A stretch of 64,000 nt of DNA from an uncultured Bacteroidales bacterium (GCA_946411385.1 CAMKDV010000004.1:62001-126000), one strand, 5' to 3'; shown: positions 35,479-46,339, counted from the first letter of the stretch. The notes: a model not told the origin generated them from the letters alone. Translations and numbers: made by a program.

Positions 35479-36579
35479 ATGGATATTTTAGAGAAAATAG
35501 AAGGTCTGGAGGCAAAGTTTCATGAGGTGAGTCTGCTGCTGACCGATCCGGCGGTGATAGCCGATCAGGCGCGTTATGTGCGGCTCAACAGGGACTACCA
35601 TGACCTGGAGCGCGTGTTGAAAGCTACCAACCGCTACAAGCAAGCCGTACAGGATCTGGCTTCTGCCAAAGAGGTGTTCTTTCACGAGAGCGACCCCGAG
35701 ATGAAAGAGCTGGCGCGCGAGGAGATAGACAGTCTGGAATCGCAACTGCCTGCACTGGAGGAAGATGTGAAGATACAACTGCTGCCGCAAGACCCCGAAG
35801 ACGGCAAGAACGTGGTAATGGAGATTCGCAGCGGCACGGGCGGCGATGAGGCAGCACTGTTTGCCGGTGATCTGTTCCGCATGTACACGAAATACTTCGA
35901 GATGAAAGGGTTCAAATACACGGTCTCGTCGTTCTCGGAAGGCGCCGTGGGCGGATACAAAGAAATCATCTTCAACGTGACGGGACAGAACGTATACGGC
36001 ACGCTCAAATATGAGAGCGGCGTTCACCGTGTACAGCGCGTACCTGCCACGGAGACGCAAGGACGATTGCACACCTCCGCCGCCACCGTAGCCGTGCTGC
36101 CGGAAGCCGATGAGTTTGAGGTACATATCAACGAGGGCGAGATCAAATGGGAGACCTTCCGTTCGGGCGGAGCAGGCGGTCAGAACGTGAACAAAGTGGA
36201 GTCGGGCGTGCGATTGAGATACATGTGGAAAAACCCGAACACGGGCGAGGTACAGGAGATCCTGATAGAATGTACGGAGACGCGCGACCAGCCTAAGAAC
36301 AAAGAGCGTGCTCTTTCGCGGCTGCGTACGCAGATTTACGACAAGGAGCACCAGAAATATATCGACGATATCGCTTCCCGCCGCAAGACGATGGTATCCA
36401 CCGGCGACCGCAGCGCCAAGATACGCACCTACAACTATCCGCAAGGACGCATCACCGACCACCGCATCGGTTACACCATCTACAACCTGGCCGCCTTCAT
36501 GGATGGCGACATACAAGGTGTGATTGACGCACTGACCGTAGCCGAGAACGCCGAGCGACTGAAAGAAGCAAACCTGTAA
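35479..36579 (+). CDS. prfA: Peptide chain release factor 1
   Basis: RF1 ends translation at UAA and UAG codons. The 366 residues include the hydrolysis motif GGQ at 233-235 (SGGAGGQNVNKVESGVRL). The stop-codon recognition segment has a PAT tripeptide (VPATETQGRLHTSAATVAVLPE), as expected of RF1; RF2 would show SPF and usually a programmed frameshift, neither of which is seen. The N-terminal helical domain (MDILEKIEGLEAKFHEVSLLLTDP) is complete. It is first in a tightly spaced plus-strand run that continues with secreted-protein genes; the next gene starts 18 bp later. Confidence 0.97.
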   Translation: MDILEKIEGLEAKFHEVSLLLTDPAVIADQARYVRLNRDYHDLERVLKATNRYKQAVQDLASAKEVFFHESDPEMKELAREEIDSLESQLPALEEDVKIQLLPQDPEDGKNVVMEIRSGTGGDEAALFAGDLFRMYTKYFEMKGFKYTVSSFSEGAVGGYKEIIFNVTGQNVYGTLKYESGVHRVQRVPATETQGRLHTSAATVAVLPEADEFEVHINEGEIKWETFRSGGAGGQNVNKVESGVRLRYMWKNPNTGEVQEILIECTETRDQPKNKERALSRLRTQIYDKEHQKYIDDIASRRKTMVSTGDRSAKIRTYNYPQGRITDHRIGYTIYNLAAFMDGDIQGVIDALTVAENAERLKEANL

Positions 36580-36597
36580 GCACTAAATGCAATCACT

Positions 36598-38295
36598 ATG
36601 AATACGAAAACACCCCTTTGGCTAAGCCTCATCCTTGCCCTGCTATTGCCCTGCACGCTTCAGGCGGCAGAGACTGTCAGCAACGGCACGACTGACGAGC
36701 AACCACCGCTCGTGATTTGTTGGGGACAATCGGTAGAGTTGAGCCAGTTGTTTACCCTTCAGCTATCCGGCGAGGGTTGCGGAGAGCACCATTATATGGT
36801 GGTGCGCTACCAATACGACGCGAACAACAATCCCGTAGTACTGGACACCATCTGCCGCGACCGCGTGGGAGAAGAGCAGTTCTACAGCTGGGTGAACAGC
36901 TACAGCATCAACGGCAATATGGCCGGGACATTCATGCTCAAGTTCTTTCTAAAGGACGACTGTAACATGGCGTTCACACCCATCAGCGGACAACTGGTGT
37001 ACACAATCATTCCGCAGTTCAATCCGGGAATGATCGTCACGCGTCGCGACACGATGTATATGAAAGACGGCAAGGTGCAGGTGAGCGTAGCCAGTATAGA
37101 GCCTGCCTCGGGCGGTGACGGCAACATCACCTATCGCTGGAAACGCGGACTGCAAGACATAGGCTCCACCGACGAGAACCTGGTCAGCTATGCTTTCACC
37201 TACGACGACCTGACCTTCCCTGCTCTGGTCAAGCTGCGCCGTCGTGCCCGTGATGGCAGCGGTTGCGGCAACGCACTGGCAGAAGGCGTATATTCGATAG
37301 TGATCTTCGATTCGCTGAACCCGGGAACGATAGACGTTGTGGACAATCTGGAGTTCTGCTCCGTTCAGGCTGCGCAGAAATACACCATCACCGCCTCGGC
37401 GGCTGAAGGCGGCACGGAGCGCTACCACTATCAGTGGTACATGGTCAGCGACGGAACAGAATCTGCCGTCACAGGCGCTACGAACAAAGATCTGCCGCTG
37501 AGCCTCATTAACTTGGAATATGGCAAGACCTATACCTTCTACCGCACGGCGGAAGATGATACGCGCTTTACAAAGATGACGCCTACAAGCAACCGGCAGA
37601 CCTTCACTATCACCACCAATCAAGCGCCGCGCACAGCCGAACGGGTGGTTTGTACCGAGGTCTTCCCCGTGACCATCAGTTGGTACGATTCCAATGGCAA
37701 CGAGTTCACCCGTACGGTTAGCACCACGCCTGACGACGAGTGGCAGGTAGTGGACGAGCACCATCCCTCGGGCTGCGCAGCGGACACGACCATCAACATC
37801 CGCGTCAGGTTGGACGGATATGTGCTGTCGAAGTTCGACAGGATACTTTACATCGACAACAGTCAGCAGAAAGCCTTGCATTTCAAGACCTTCCAATGGT
37901 ACAAAGACGGCAAGAAGATTGATGGCGCCACGCTCAACTATTACGACGAGGACGGCGCCACGCTCACCGGCAAGTACGAGGTGGAGATGACCACCGAGGA
38001 CGGCAAACTATTCCACTCATGCCCCGTACAGATGCCTCAGGCTACCGCTATCGACAACCTTACATCCGGCGAACCTGCTATCTATCCTGTACCGGCAGAA
38101 GCGGGCAAACCCGTGACCATCCTGACTAGCGGCGGCACTATTACAATCTACACCTGCACGGGTGAGATGCTGATGCAGGCAGCCGGAACGGACGAACATC
38201 TCATCATCGAGGCGCCGCAGACGAAAGGACTGTACTATGTACAGATCCAAGGTAGAGACGGACAAAGAAGGACAGAAAAATTGTTTGTTAAATAA
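36598..38295 (+). CDS. Secreted protein with type A T9SS sorting domain
   Basis: 565 residues. The signal peptide is [23 protein letters not shown]. The body has several immunoglobulin/PKD-like segments with paired cysteines ([68 protein letters not shown]). These resemble SprB-type and other gliding-associated repeat modules. The last 80 residues ([43 protein letters not shown]) fit a type A T9SS C-terminal sorting domain, so the protein should be exported by the Por system and released or anchored after cleavage. Its ligand or partner is unknown. The next gene, for a barrel-OmpA protein, begins 17 bp later and may form a surface unit with it. Confidence 0.85.
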   Translation: MNTKTPLWLSLILALLLPCTLQAAETVSNGTTDEQPPLVICWGQSVELSQLFTLQLSGEGCGEHHYMVVRYQYDANNNPVVLDTICRDRVGEEQFYSWVNSYSINGNMAGTFMLKFFLKDDCNMAFTPISGQLVYTIIPQFNPGMIVTRRDTMYMKDGKVQVSVASIEPASGGDGNITYRWKRGLQDIGSTDENLVSYAFTYDDLTFPALVKLRRRARDGSGCGNALAEGVYSIVIFDSLNPGTIDVVDNLEFCSVQAAQKYTITASAAEGGTERYHYQWYMVSDGTESAVTGATNKDLPLSLINLEYGKTYTFYRTAEDDTRFTKMTPTSNRQTFTITTNQAPRTAERVVCTEVFPVTISWYDSNGNEFTRTVSTTPDDEWQVVDEHHPSGCAADTTINIRVRLDGYVLSKFDRILYIDNSQQKALHFKTFQWYKDGKKIDGATLNYYDEDGATLTGKYEVEMTTEDGKLFHSCPVQMPQATAIDNLTSGEPAIYPVPAEAGKPVTILTSGGTITIYTCTGEMLMQAAGTDEHLIIEAPQTKGLYYVQIQGRDGQRRTEKLFVK

Positions 38296-38312
38296 TCATG
38301 GAGGACAAAAAG

Positions 38313-39824
38313 ATGAAAACACGATTGACTATTGTTTGTTTGCTCCTCTCGGCAACGTCAGCCGTCTTTGCCGGTCAATATCCTGACTCGATCAAGGCAG
38401 CGGGAGCACAAGAGTTCCGCATAGAGAAAGGTCTAAACTTCGAGATAGCCGGCGGTGCGGGCATTGGCCGCTACGAGTTCCGGCAGATGACTGAGAACTT
38501 TATGCCGCCTCATGTTCAGAACAAACTGGGCATGCCCGTCTGGAACGCCTCGTTGGGCATCAACTACTATTTTGTCAACTGGTTCGGTCTGGGTACCGGC
38601 GTGCAGTTCAGCACCTACGCCAACAACGCACAGGTCAATCTGCCCATTATCTCCGGCGGCACTGATTACCAAGGCGATACCTATCAGTTCACCTCGAAGC
38701 CCGAAGGTCTGACCGAGCGCGAAGATATGTACATGGTGGAAGTGCCGATAGCCTTGCGCTTCCGCGCCATCAAACGCGTGGTAGGTTTTCAGTCGGCCAT
38801 TGGAGCCAAGATTGGTTTCCCAATGCATGACTCGTACCGGCTGAGTGAAGGTACGCTAAAGAACGAAGTGGAGTACCCGGATCTGGGTCTGCCGCCGATG
38901 AGCAGCATTGGCATGGTACAAGACGAGAAGGTAGCCGGCATGCAAGGGTCGTGCCTGACGAGCCTCAAGAAAGTCAACTATGCCGCTTATGCAGAGGTAG
39001 GAATGCTCTTCCGTCTGCATCAGCGTCTGGACCTGTCGCTGGCGGTAGCAGCCACCTACTATGTGAACAATGTGCTGAACGACAGATCCACCGCCGAACT
39101 GTTCCCCGTGGTCAACAATGGCGAGTTCTCCATTCCTTCCACTGCCGGCCATCAGGGTGTACTCATGACACGTGAGGTATCGAGTCTGCACCCGTGGAAC
39201 GTGCTGCTGAAAGTAGGGCTGAGCATCAACACCGGCAAGACCAAAGCCCAACGCGACTACGACAAGGAGATGAAGGCGCAACGCAAAGCAGCCAAGGAAG
39301 CAGCGCCAGCTCCCGAACCCGAACCTGCTCCGCAGCCTGTCCCCGAGCCCGAACCGGAGCCGGAACCTGTCCCGGAGCCGAAACCGGAACCAACTCCCGA
39401 GCCGGAACCTGTGGTTGAACCGGAACCCGTATTAGAACCTGCGCCGGAACCCGAGCCCGAGCCGCAGCCGCAACCGACGCCGCAACCCATTCCTGCAATC
39501 AGGGACGGCTCGCTCCACTTCGTATTGGATCAGGAAGAGCCGATCATAGAAAACCCCGAAGCATTGGAAGAGATGGCAGCTGCGCTGCGCGAACATCCCG
39601 AGAGTAAGATCCGCATCGTAGGTCACACCTGCACCATCGGTCGTGCTGCCTACAACATCGAACTGGGTAGGCGTCGTGCACAAGCCGTAGCTGACGCACT
39701 GCGCAAACTGGGCGTACCGGACGAGCAGATGATCATCGAGAGCAAAGGCGAATCCGAGCCGCTCGTACAAGGTCCGCACGACCTAAGTATAGACCGTCGT
39801 GTGGAAATCATTCCCGTGGAATAA
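38313..39824 (+). CDS. Outer-membrane beta-barrel protein with Pro-Glu linker and OmpA domain
   Basis: 503 residues from ATG 38313 ([22 protein letters not shown], signal peptide); an in-frame ATG five codons upstream is less likely. Residues about 30-310 form a barrel with alternating hydrophobic strands ([52 protein letters not shown]). A charged helix and a linker of roughly 75 residues made almost only of P, E, A, V and Q follow (about 327-395). The C-terminus is an OmpA-like peptidoglycan-binding domain ([39 protein letters not shown]). It probably tethers the outer membrane to the wall through the rigid linker. It is translationally close to both neighbours (17 bp before, 3 bp after). 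Confidence 0.88.
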   Translation: MKTRLTIVCLLLSATSAVFAGQYPDSIKAAGAQEFRIEKGLNFEIAGGAGIGRYEFRQMTENFMPPHVQNKLGMPVWNASLGINYYFVNWFGLGTGVQFSTYANNAQVNLPIISGGTDYQGDTYQFTSKPEGLTEREDMYMVEVPIALRFRAIKRVVGFQSAIGAKIGFPMHDSYRLSEGTLKNEVEYPDLGLPPMSSIGMVQDEKVAGMQGSCLTSLKKVNYAAYAEVGMLFRLHQRLDLSLAVAATYYVNNVLNDRSTAELFPVVNNGEFSIPSTAGHQGVLMTREVSSLHPWNVLLKVGLSINTGKTKAQRDYDKEMKAQRKAAKEAAPAPEPEPAPQPVPEPEPEPEPVPEPKPEPTPEPEPVVEPEPVLEPAPEPEPEPQPQPTPQPIPAIRDGSLHFVLDQEEPIIENPEALEEMAAALREHPESKIRIVGHTCTIGRAAYNIELGRRRAQAVADALRKLGVPDEQMIIESKGESEPLVQGPHDLSIDRRVEIIPVE

Positions 39825-39827
39825 ACC

Positions 39828-42800
39828 ATGAGGCATCGCGACCACATACAGGCAGCTCTGCGGCATCCGGGCATCATCTTTTTTGTGTTCGGTGCGCTGA
39901 TGCTGTTCGGTATATGGTCGCTGCCGCAGATGAGCAAGGACGAGTTTCCACAGTTCACTATCCGCCAAGGCGTAGTAGCAGCCGTCTATCCGGGTGCCAC
40001 CGCCGAAGAGATAGAGCAACAGGTGACCATCCCGCTGGAAGCTTTCATCAACTCCTACGAGGAGGTGGACAAGCGTAACACCTACAGCGTGACCGAAGAT
40101 GGCGTGGTCTATTGCTATGTGATGCTCCGCAACTCGGTCAAGTCGATGGGCGAAGCATGGGCAAAGATGCGCGCAGGCCTGGCGCTGTTCAAGAAAACAT
40201 CGCTGCCGGCAGGTGTGGCGGAAGTGGTGGTAGTGGATGATTTCGGCAACACGGCATCCATCCTACTCGCCATCGAGAGCCCGCAACGCTCGCTGAGCGA
40301 ACTCAAGCATTTTGCCGACATCCTCACCCGCCAGTTGCGCGAGATACCCGAAGTGGGCAAACTGCGCGTACTGGGCACGCAGCAAGAGGAGATAGCCGTG
40401 ACCGTGGATATGCAGCGTCTGGCTGCCTACGGGCTGTCACCCACCGCGCTGCAACTGCCTCTGGGATTACAGGGATTGCGCACGATGGGCGGCAACGGCA
40501 AATCACAGACCTACCAGGTAACTATCCCCTACTCCGGCGAATATGAGATTGGCGAGCAGATCATCCGCATCGATCCAGTCACTGGCGCCGTGCTGCGACT
40601 GCGCGATATAGCCACTATCGAACGCCGCTACCCCAAGCCCGAGCAATATGTGCGCTTCTACCGTCACGGCGAAGAGACACAGTCAACAGCCGACAAACCC
40701 AACGCCCTGATTGTGAGCATGGAGATAGAGCCGGGCAACAACATCGTAGCTTTCGGCACTACAGTGGAAGGCGTACTGGAGCAGGCACGGCAATACCTGC
40801 CGCCCGACATCCGCCTGCACCGCGTGACCGACCAGCCAAAAGTGGTGTACGACTCCGTCCGTTCGTTCATCCGTGATATACTCATCTCCATCATCGTAGT
40901 GATAGCCGTGATGCTGCTGCTCTTCCCGCTGCGCACGGCGCTGGTTGCCTCCACCGGCGTGCCGGTTTGTATAGCCATCTGCATCGGGCTAATGTACCTC
41001 ACCGGCATCGAGCTGAACACGGTAACCCTGGCGGCACTTATCTTTGTGCTGGGAATGATAGTGGACGATTCCGTCATCGTCATCGACGGCTATACCAACC
41101 TGCTGGAGAAAGGCTGGTCACGCTGGTATTCGGCTACGGTAAGCACCAACCAGCTGTTCGTACCGATGTCGCTCGCCACCTGCGCCATTGCGGGAATGTT
41201 CTTCCCGATGACCAAGATCATCACCGGACCACTGGGCGAGTTTGTCCAGCTCTTCCCCTTCGCCGTGGCGTTTGCTTTAGGTGCCAGCATCTTCTATGCC
41301 GCCTGGGTGACGCCCTATCTGTCCACGCATTTCATCAAGCGTGCGCGCAAGGAGACCACCGGTATGTTCGAGCGCGGACAGGAACGCTTCTTTGCCGCTA
41401 TGCAGCGCGTGTACCAACGGCTGCTGGCGTTCTGCTTCCGTCGTCGCGGATGGACATATCTGTTGCTGGCGGTGGCCTTAGGTTCAGGCCTGTACCTGCT
41501 CACCCGGCTTAACCTGCAACTGCTGCCAAAAGCCGAGCGCGAGTGTTTTGCCGTGGAGATCCATCTGCGCCAAGGCGCACCGATAGAAGAGACTGCCATG
41601 GTGGCAGACTCGCTGGCACGCATCCTGGTCAAGGACGAACGTGTGCGGTGCATCACCTCTTTTGTGGGACAGGCTTCGCCGCGCTTCCACGCCACCTATA
41701 CGCCGCAGATGCCCGCGCCGAACTATGCACAGTTTGTCGTAGGCGCCACCAACTCCTATGCCACCGCTGCCTTGTTGCGCGAATATACTCCTCTGTACGA
41801 GAACTATTTCTCCAACGCCTATGTTCGCTTCAAGCAACTGGACTACCAGGTGGCGCGCAACCCGCTGGAGGTGCGCCTGGCCTACGCGCCTTTTGCCGAC
41901 GAGCTGACGGCAGAGGCAGAGATGCAGCTGTATATCGACTCGCTGAAAGCCTTCATGGCGCAACGCCCCGAACAGACCTGGGTGCACACGCGATACGAAG
42001 ATATCTCCTACCAGACCTTGGTACAACTCCGTCCCACCGCCGCTTCGCGTTTGGGCATCACACAATCGATGCTCTCGCTCTACTTAGCTTCGGTGACGCA
42101 CGGCGTGCCGCTGACGACGCTCTATACTGCGGACGAGCCTACTCCCGTGGTGCTCTATGCCCGACAGGTGGACGAAAAGGACCTGTCCGAACTGATGGTA
42201 CCGACAGGCATGGGCAGCTGGGTGCCGCTAAGGCAGGTAGCCGACCTTGTGCCGGCTTGGCATCACACCCACATCGAGCACCGCAACGGCGTGCCGACCA
42301 TCACTATCGGCGCTGACCTGCGCGGAGCAACCTCGCAGGTGGATGCCGAGCAGGTAGTGCGCAACTGGCTTAAAGGATTCACCCGGCGCCATCCTACGGA
42401 CAATATCCGCATCAAATATGGCGGACTAAGCGAACTGAACGAGATGATCGTGCCCCAGATACTTTGGAGCGTAGTGGCCGCTCTGCTGGTGATGTTCGTG
42501 CTGCTGCTTTACCATTTCGGCAAGATACGCCTGGCATTGCTCGCGCTCTCTTCGGCAGCGCTATGCGTCTTCGGCGCTTTCCTCGGGCTGTGGCTCTTCG
42601 CCCTGGATATATCCATTACCGCCGTACTGGGTATCGTTTCGCTCATCGGCATCATTGTGCGTAACGCCATCATGATGTACGAATATGCGGAGGAGTTGCG
42701 CCACACCAAACATCTGTCGATGCGCGAGGCTGCCTACGAAGCCGGACTCCGTCGAATGCGTCCCGTCTTCCTTACCTCCGCCACTACCGCCTTGGGCGTG

Positions 42801-42941
42801 CTGCCGATGATTATTGCCCATACCAGCCTCTGGATGCCTATGGGCGTCGTGATATGTTTCGGTACAATCTTCACCTTACCCCTCACGCTTACTATCCTAC
42901 CCGTACTGTACTGGAGGATTATGCGTGCCGGTAACGAATAA
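39828..42941 (+). CDS. RND-family efflux transporter, AcrB-type
   Basis: 1,037 residues with the AcrB layout: TM1 at 15-32, a large periplasmic loop, a TM2-6 block, a second periplasmic loop, and a TM8-12 block. The proton-relay pair Asp-Asp is present in LGMIVDDSVIVIDGY. At the position of AcrB Lys940 the sequence is IGIIVRNAIMMYEY, so arginine replaces lysine. It opens MRHRDHIQAALRHPGIIFF and ends YWRIMRAGNE. RND pumps need a membrane-fusion protein and an outer-membrane channel; neither is adjacent, so partners must be elsewhere. The gene is squeezed between the OmpA protein (3 bp) and a GNAT-like gene (9 bp), suggesting envelope function. The substrate cannot be predicted. Confidence 0.93.
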   Translation: MRHRDHIQAALRHPGIIFFVFGALMLFGIWSLPQMSKDEFPQFTIRQGVVAAVYPGATAEEIEQQVTIPLEAFINSYEEVDKRNTYSVTEDGVVYCYVMLRNSVKSMGEAWAKMRAGLALFKKTSLPAGVAEVVVVDDFGNTASILLAIESPQRSLSELKHFADILTRQLREIPEVGKLRVLGTQQEEIAVTVDMQRLAAYGLSPTALQLPLGLQGLRTMGGNGKSQTYQVTIPYSGEYEIGEQIIRIDPVTGAVLRLRDIATIERRYPKPEQYVRFYRHGEETQSTADKPNALIVSMEIEPGNNIVAFGTTVEGVLEQARQYLPPDIRLHRVTDQPKVVYDSVRSFIRDILISIIVVIAVMLLLFPLRTALVASTGVPVCIAICIGLMYLTGIELNTVTLAALIFVLGMIVDDSVIVIDGYTNLLEKGWSRWYSATVSTNQLFVPMSLATCAIAGMFFPMTKIITGPLGEFVQLFPFAVAFALGASIFYAAWVTPYLSTHFIKRARKETTGMFERGQERFFAAMQRVYQRLLAFCFRRRGWTYLLLAVALGSGLYLLTRLNLQLLPKAERECFAVEIHLRQGAPIEETAMVADSLARILVKDERVRCITSFVGQASPRFHATYTPQMPAPNYAQFVVGATNSYATAALLREYTPLYENYFSNAYVRFKQLDYQVARNPLEVRLAYAPFADELTAEAEMQLYIDSLKAFMAQRPEQTWVHTRYEDISYQTLVQLRPTAASRLGITQSMLSLYLASVTHGVPLTTLYTADEPTPVVLYARQVDEKDLSELMVPTGMGSWVPLRQVADLVPAWHHTHIEHRNGVPTITIGADLRGATSQVDAEQVVRNWLKGFTRRHPTDNIRIKYGGLSELNEMIVPQILWSVVAALLVMFVLLLYHFGKIRLALLALSSAALCVFGAFLGLWLFALDISITAVLGIVSLIGIIVRNAIMMYEYAEELRHTKHLSMREAAYEAGLRRMRPVFLTSATTALGVLPMIIAHTSLWMPMGVVICFGTIFTLPLTLTILPVLYWRIMRAGNE

Positions 42942-42950
42942 TTAAATACT

Positions 42951-43952
42951 ATGACCAACAAGGAACGTTATGCTGAGTTTTGCCGCCTTCATCCGGAGAT
43001 GCCCGTGATGATGCAGCCGTGGTGGCTCGAAGCCGTCTGTGCAGGCAAAGAGTGGGATGTAATGCTCTTCACCGCCGAAGATCTCAACATCACCGGCATG
43101 GATAGCGAGCAAGTGGTAGCCGTACTGCCCTACCTGCTGCGCAAACGCCTCTGGATGCGGTTTATCATCATGCCGCAACTTACCATGTTCGGCGGAGCAT
43201 GGCTCGACAGCTGCGTGCAAGCCAACCCCAATGCACAGGAACTTCTGTCCAAACTGCTCACCAAACGATTGCGTTCCCTCAAACCGGCATATTACTACCA
43301 GCAGTTTGCCATAGGCAATCCGATGCCGCATTGGATGCAAAAACGGCGTTTCACCATCGAGCCGCGTGTAACATACAGGCTGGATGTGGTGGGCATGGAT
43401 TCGCCGGACAACGATTTCTCGAAAAACAAACTGCGCCAGTTGCACAAGGCAGAAGAGCTGATGGCAGACAACGAGATGAGTGCCGAAGAGTTCTACCATT
43501 TCCTCACTGCTTGCCTGCGCGAACGCGGCAGAGAAGTGACCTACAGCCGCGAACTTCTGCTGGTGTTGGAGCGCAAGACGCGTCGCGCCGAAGCGTCAGC
43601 ATTCATCCGCATCAAGGAGCCTGCCTCGGATCAGCAACCGGAACGCACCGTAGCGGCTGCCTTCGTCGTGTGGGACAGGCATAGCCTCTATTACCTCATC
43701 CCCGCCTACCTGCCCTCTGCCGCCAAGAGCGGCGCTTCGGCACGACTGGCGTACGAGGCCATGCAACTTGCCCGGCAAAAGAACCTACTATTCGACTTCG
43801 AAGGCGGCAACGATGACGAGGGCATTGCCAACCATTACAAGCAGTTAGGCGGACAACCCGTCACCTACTATAGCGTTAGGAAGATGTATAATCCGCTGTT
43901 TGCCGTGCTGCTCAAGCTTAATGCGTGGAAAGAAAAGAAGTTCAAGGGATGA
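42951..43952 (+). CDS. FemAB/GNAT-like protein
   Basis: 333 residues. An N-terminal block with MMQPWWLEAVC, a middle section (FSKNKLRQLHKAEELM) and a C-terminal part RTVAAAFVVWDRHSLYYLIPAYLPSAAKSGASARLAYEAMQLARQKNLLFDFEGGNDDEGIANHYKQLGG are visible. The last pattern resembles the Acetyltransf_6/FemAB-like proteins found in cell-envelope and capsule loci. These proteins transfer aminoacyl or acyl groups; the acceptor here is unknown. It overlaps the glycosyltransferase gene by 4 bp (ATGA), which supports a joint role in surface glycan modification. The family call is moderate because no strict catalytic motif is visible. Confidence 0.68.
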   Translation: MTNKERYAEFCRLHPEMPVMMQPWWLEAVCAGKEWDVMLFTAEDLNITGMDSEQVVAVLPYLLRKRLWMRFIIMPQLTMFGGAWLDSCVQANPNAQELLSKLLTKRLRSLKPAYYYQQFAIGNPMPHWMQKRRFTIEPRVTYRLDVVGMDSPDNDFSKNKLRQLHKAEELMADNEMSAEEFYHFLTACLRERGREVTYSRELLLVLERKTRRAEASAFIRIKEPASDQQPERTVAAAFVVWDRHSLYYLIPAYLPSAAKSGASARLAYEAMQLARQKNLLFDFEGGNDDEGIANHYKQLGGQPVTYYSVRKMYNPLFAVLLKLNAWKEKKFKG

Positions 43953-45067
43953 AAGTCTTGTATCTGACAGAGTGGTACCCGCATCGCTACGACGGGATGT
44001 CCGGCTTGTTTGTCCGCAAGCACGCCGAGGCAGCCGTGCGCGCCGGAGCAGAGGTGTGCGTGCTCTACCTCTACAAGGATCCGTCTGTCAGGCATAACGA
44101 ATTGATTCACGCTAAGACCAACGGCGTGGACGAATACTATATCTATTATCCCTCGTCCTATCTCGCTGCTCTGCGCAAGGGGTGGCAGGTGGTCAGGCAG
44201 CATTGGGGAATGCCCGATGTGTGCCAACTGAATGTCATTACCAAGAATTCCCTGCTGCCGCTATGGCTGCGTTTGACGCAACATATTCCCTACATCATCG
44301 TGGAGCACTGGTCGGGCTACCTGCCGCAGAACGGACGTTACGCCTCAAGCAATCTTGCCCATAAGTTGTTGGCACGCCTTACGGCACGCCATGCTTCGGC
44401 TATCTTGCCTGTTTCACAAGCACTGGAAGATGCCATGAAGCGGTACGGGCTTACCAACAGACATTGGCTACGCATTCACAATGTGGTGGATGATTTCTTT
44501 TACACCACGCAACCTCAGCCTCACACGCCTTTCACCTTTCTGCATGTCAGTTGTTTTGACGAGGATGCCAAGAATGTTCGCGGCTTGCTGCGCGCCGTAA
44601 GGCAGGCCGCTGAGCAACGCAAGGATTTCAGGCTGGTGATGGTAGGTACGGGAGTCGATTATGCGATGGTTCGGGCTTATGCCGATGAACTGCGTTTTCC
44701 GGAAGGGATGCTCTGTTGGACAGGCGAGCAAACGCCGGAGCAAGTAGCACAATGGTTCGCCTGCTCGGACGCCTTTGTGCTGTTCTCCCTCTACGAGAAC
44801 GCGCCGGTCGTCATTTCCGAAGCTCTAGCTACCGGCACGCCGGTCATTTCGTCCGCAGTAGGCGGTATTCCCGAGATGGTGAATGAGGAGTGTGGTATTC
44901 TTGTGCAGAAAGGCGATGAACAGGCTCTCACACAAGCCTTGCTACAGATGCAAGACAATCGCTCCCGCTATGATGCTTCCGCTCTGCGCGCGTACGGGCG
45001 TGCGTATACCTATCATAATGTAGGCGAACAGCTGATGCAGCTGTACAAACAGTTTGCGCGGCTATAG
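43949..45067 (+). CDS. Glycosyltransferase, GT4 family
   Basis: 372 residues from ATG 43949 (MKVLYLTEWYPHRYDGMSGLFVRKHAEA). It has the GT-B fold of family GT4: the N-terminal acceptor domain, and a C-terminal donor domain starting near FTFLHVSCFDEDAKNVRGLLRAV. The E-x7-E motif lies in FVLFSLYENAPVVISEALATGTPVISSAVGGIPEMV. The enzyme should add a sugar to a surface polysaccharide or lipopolysaccharide precursor in the cytoplasm. It is coupled to the GNAT-like gene by a 4-bp overlap and ends tail-to-tail with the flippase gene, overlapping it by 6 bp, so the three genes probably share one glycan pathway. Confidence 0.92.
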   Translation: MKVLYLTEWYPHRYDGMSGLFVRKHAEAAVRAGAEVCVLYLYKDPSVRHNELIHAKTNGVDEYYIYYPSSYLAALRKGWQVVRQHWGMPDVCQLNVITKNSLLPLWLRLTQHIPYIIVEHWSGYLPQNGRYASSNLAHKLLARLTARHASAILPVSQALEDAMKRYGLTNRHWLRIHNVVDDFFYTTQPQPHTPFTFLHVSCFDEDAKNVRGLLRAVRQAAEQRKDFRLVMVGTGVDYAMVRAYADELRFPEGMLCWTGEQTPEQVAQWFACSDAFVLFSLYENAPVVISEALATGTPVISSAVGGIPEMVNEECGILVQKGDEQALTQALLQMQDNRSRYDASALRAYGRAYTYHNVGEQLMQLYKQFARL

Positions 45068-46306
45068 AAGAGTACGCTCGTAGCGGCGGATAAGCGTATA
45101 GAACCATATCTGCTGCGCCACAAGTACTACCGTAGTGCCTGCTATATAGCCCATTATCGCTACATCGAAGCGCTGCATCCATATTCCCACCATCAATCCG
45201 GCAAGTCGCGCCAGCAGAATAGCGCACTCAAACGCCAGACCTGCTCCTTGCGCCATAAACACATCTGCCACAAAGCATATCGTGCCGTTCAAGCACACCA
45301 TCAGCAGCCACGGAAGCATCCAACGGATATATTCGCCCGTTACGAGCCACTCGTCGCCAAGCAGCCAGCCTGTCAGCCACGGCAGGGGGAAATACAACAG
45401 AATAAACGACGGCACGACGGCCATCACTATTTTCAGCGTTAGCCGGCGCATAGCGGGCAAGATCGACTCACGCTTGTGCACTTTCTCCGTCACCTTCTGG
45501 AACAGTACCTGCTGCACAGAGTTAACAACCAGCGTAATAGGCATGAATGCCAGCGTGATGGCCATCGAGAAAAAGCCCAGATCTTTCAGTCCGAATATGG
45601 GCGTGAGCACCAACGCCGGAATGGCAATGCCCAGCGTATTGACCAGCGCACGCGGCAGCGAGAACAACGGGAACTTCTTATAGCTTGTGGCCACCTCGCT
45701 CAGCATAGCTCTGTCTATCTGCCATAGCCGCTTCCACCATCTGCCCAGCCGCTTGCCTATAGTCAGCAGCAATGCCGCCAGCGAAGCAATGACCGACGCA
45801 ATAATCAGTCCGAACGAGGTCATACCGAAGTACCCGAATGCCAATTTGCCCGCAGGCGCCAGCAAACCGTTGGTCAGTTTGTACCCGCTCAGCCTGCCGA
45901 AAGCTTTCCGGCGCGTCAGATACATATTCAGGATGTTCCACCCTGCTCCGCCTGCCACATACAGCGGCAGCAGCCACAGGCAATCTGTGTTCTCTTCTAT
46001 ATGGAATACTTCTGCAAACGCTCCGCGGAAAGGCAGCAGCAGGCAAAGCACCACGATCCACCCTATCGACAATAGTGTCGACAACTGTACAGCCGCTACC
46101 GACTGACGATGCTCCTTGGCAAGCAACACGGCGTATTGGTACTCCATCGTTGCCACCAGCACAATCAGGTTGCCGATGTTCAGAAAAAACGTGAGCAACC
46201 CGAAATCTTCCGGAGCATAGATGCGCGTCAACAGGGGATAGACCAACAGGGCGACAACTTGTGCCACCACGTTAGCCGAAAGAAGTTTTCCGGCGTTCAA
46301 CATCAT
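45062..46306 (-). CDS. Wzx-type polysaccharide flippase
   Basis: 414 residues from ATG 46306 (MMLNAGKLLSANVVAQVVALLVYPLLTRIYAPEDFG). Upstream in-frame codons lie within or before the promoter, so the longer frame is not used. About 12 hydrophobic segments are seen, with the MOP/Wzx start pattern LTRIYAPEDFGLLTFFLNIGNL. Such proteins flip undecaprenyl-linked sugar repeat units across the inner membrane. It converges with the GT4 gene, and the two coding sequences overlap by 6 bp at their stops. The specific glycan is unknown. Confidence 0.9.
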   Translation of the reverse strand: MMLNAGKLLSANVVAQVVALLVYPLLTRIYAPEDFGLLTFFLNIGNLIVLVATMEYQYAVLLAKEHRQSVAAVQLSTLLSIGWIVVLCLLLPFRGAFAEVFHIEENTDCLWLLPLYVAGGAGWNILNMYLTRRKAFGRLSGYKLTNGLLAPAGKLAFGYFGMTSFGLIIASVIASLAALLLTIGKRLGRWWKRLWQIDRAMLSEVATSYKKFPLFSLPRALVNTLGIAIPALVLTPIFGLKDLGFFSMAITLAFMPITLVVNSVQQVLFQKVTEKVHKRESILPAMRRLTLKIVMAVVPSFILLYFPLPWLTGWLLGDEWLVTGEYIRWMLPWLLMVCLNGTICFVADVFMAQGAGLAFECAILLARLAGLMVGIWMQRFDVAIMGYIAGTTVVLVAQQIWFYTLIRRYERTLL

Positions 46307-46339
46307 ATCCGAACGAAGGTTTTTCACCGTTTCAATATG

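Noticed and set aside
35147..35515. Minus-strand frame of 122 codons in the gap before prfA
   Set aside because: It covers repeat arrays and the prfA promoter, its composition is unlike a protein, and it overlaps the prfA start.
35488..36516. Open frame of about 342 codons opposite prfA
   Set aside because: It is fully antisense to a certain gene and has no recognisable domain.
35479..36579. Release factor 2 with programmed frameshift
   Set aside because: The frame is continuous and carries the PAT motif of RF1.
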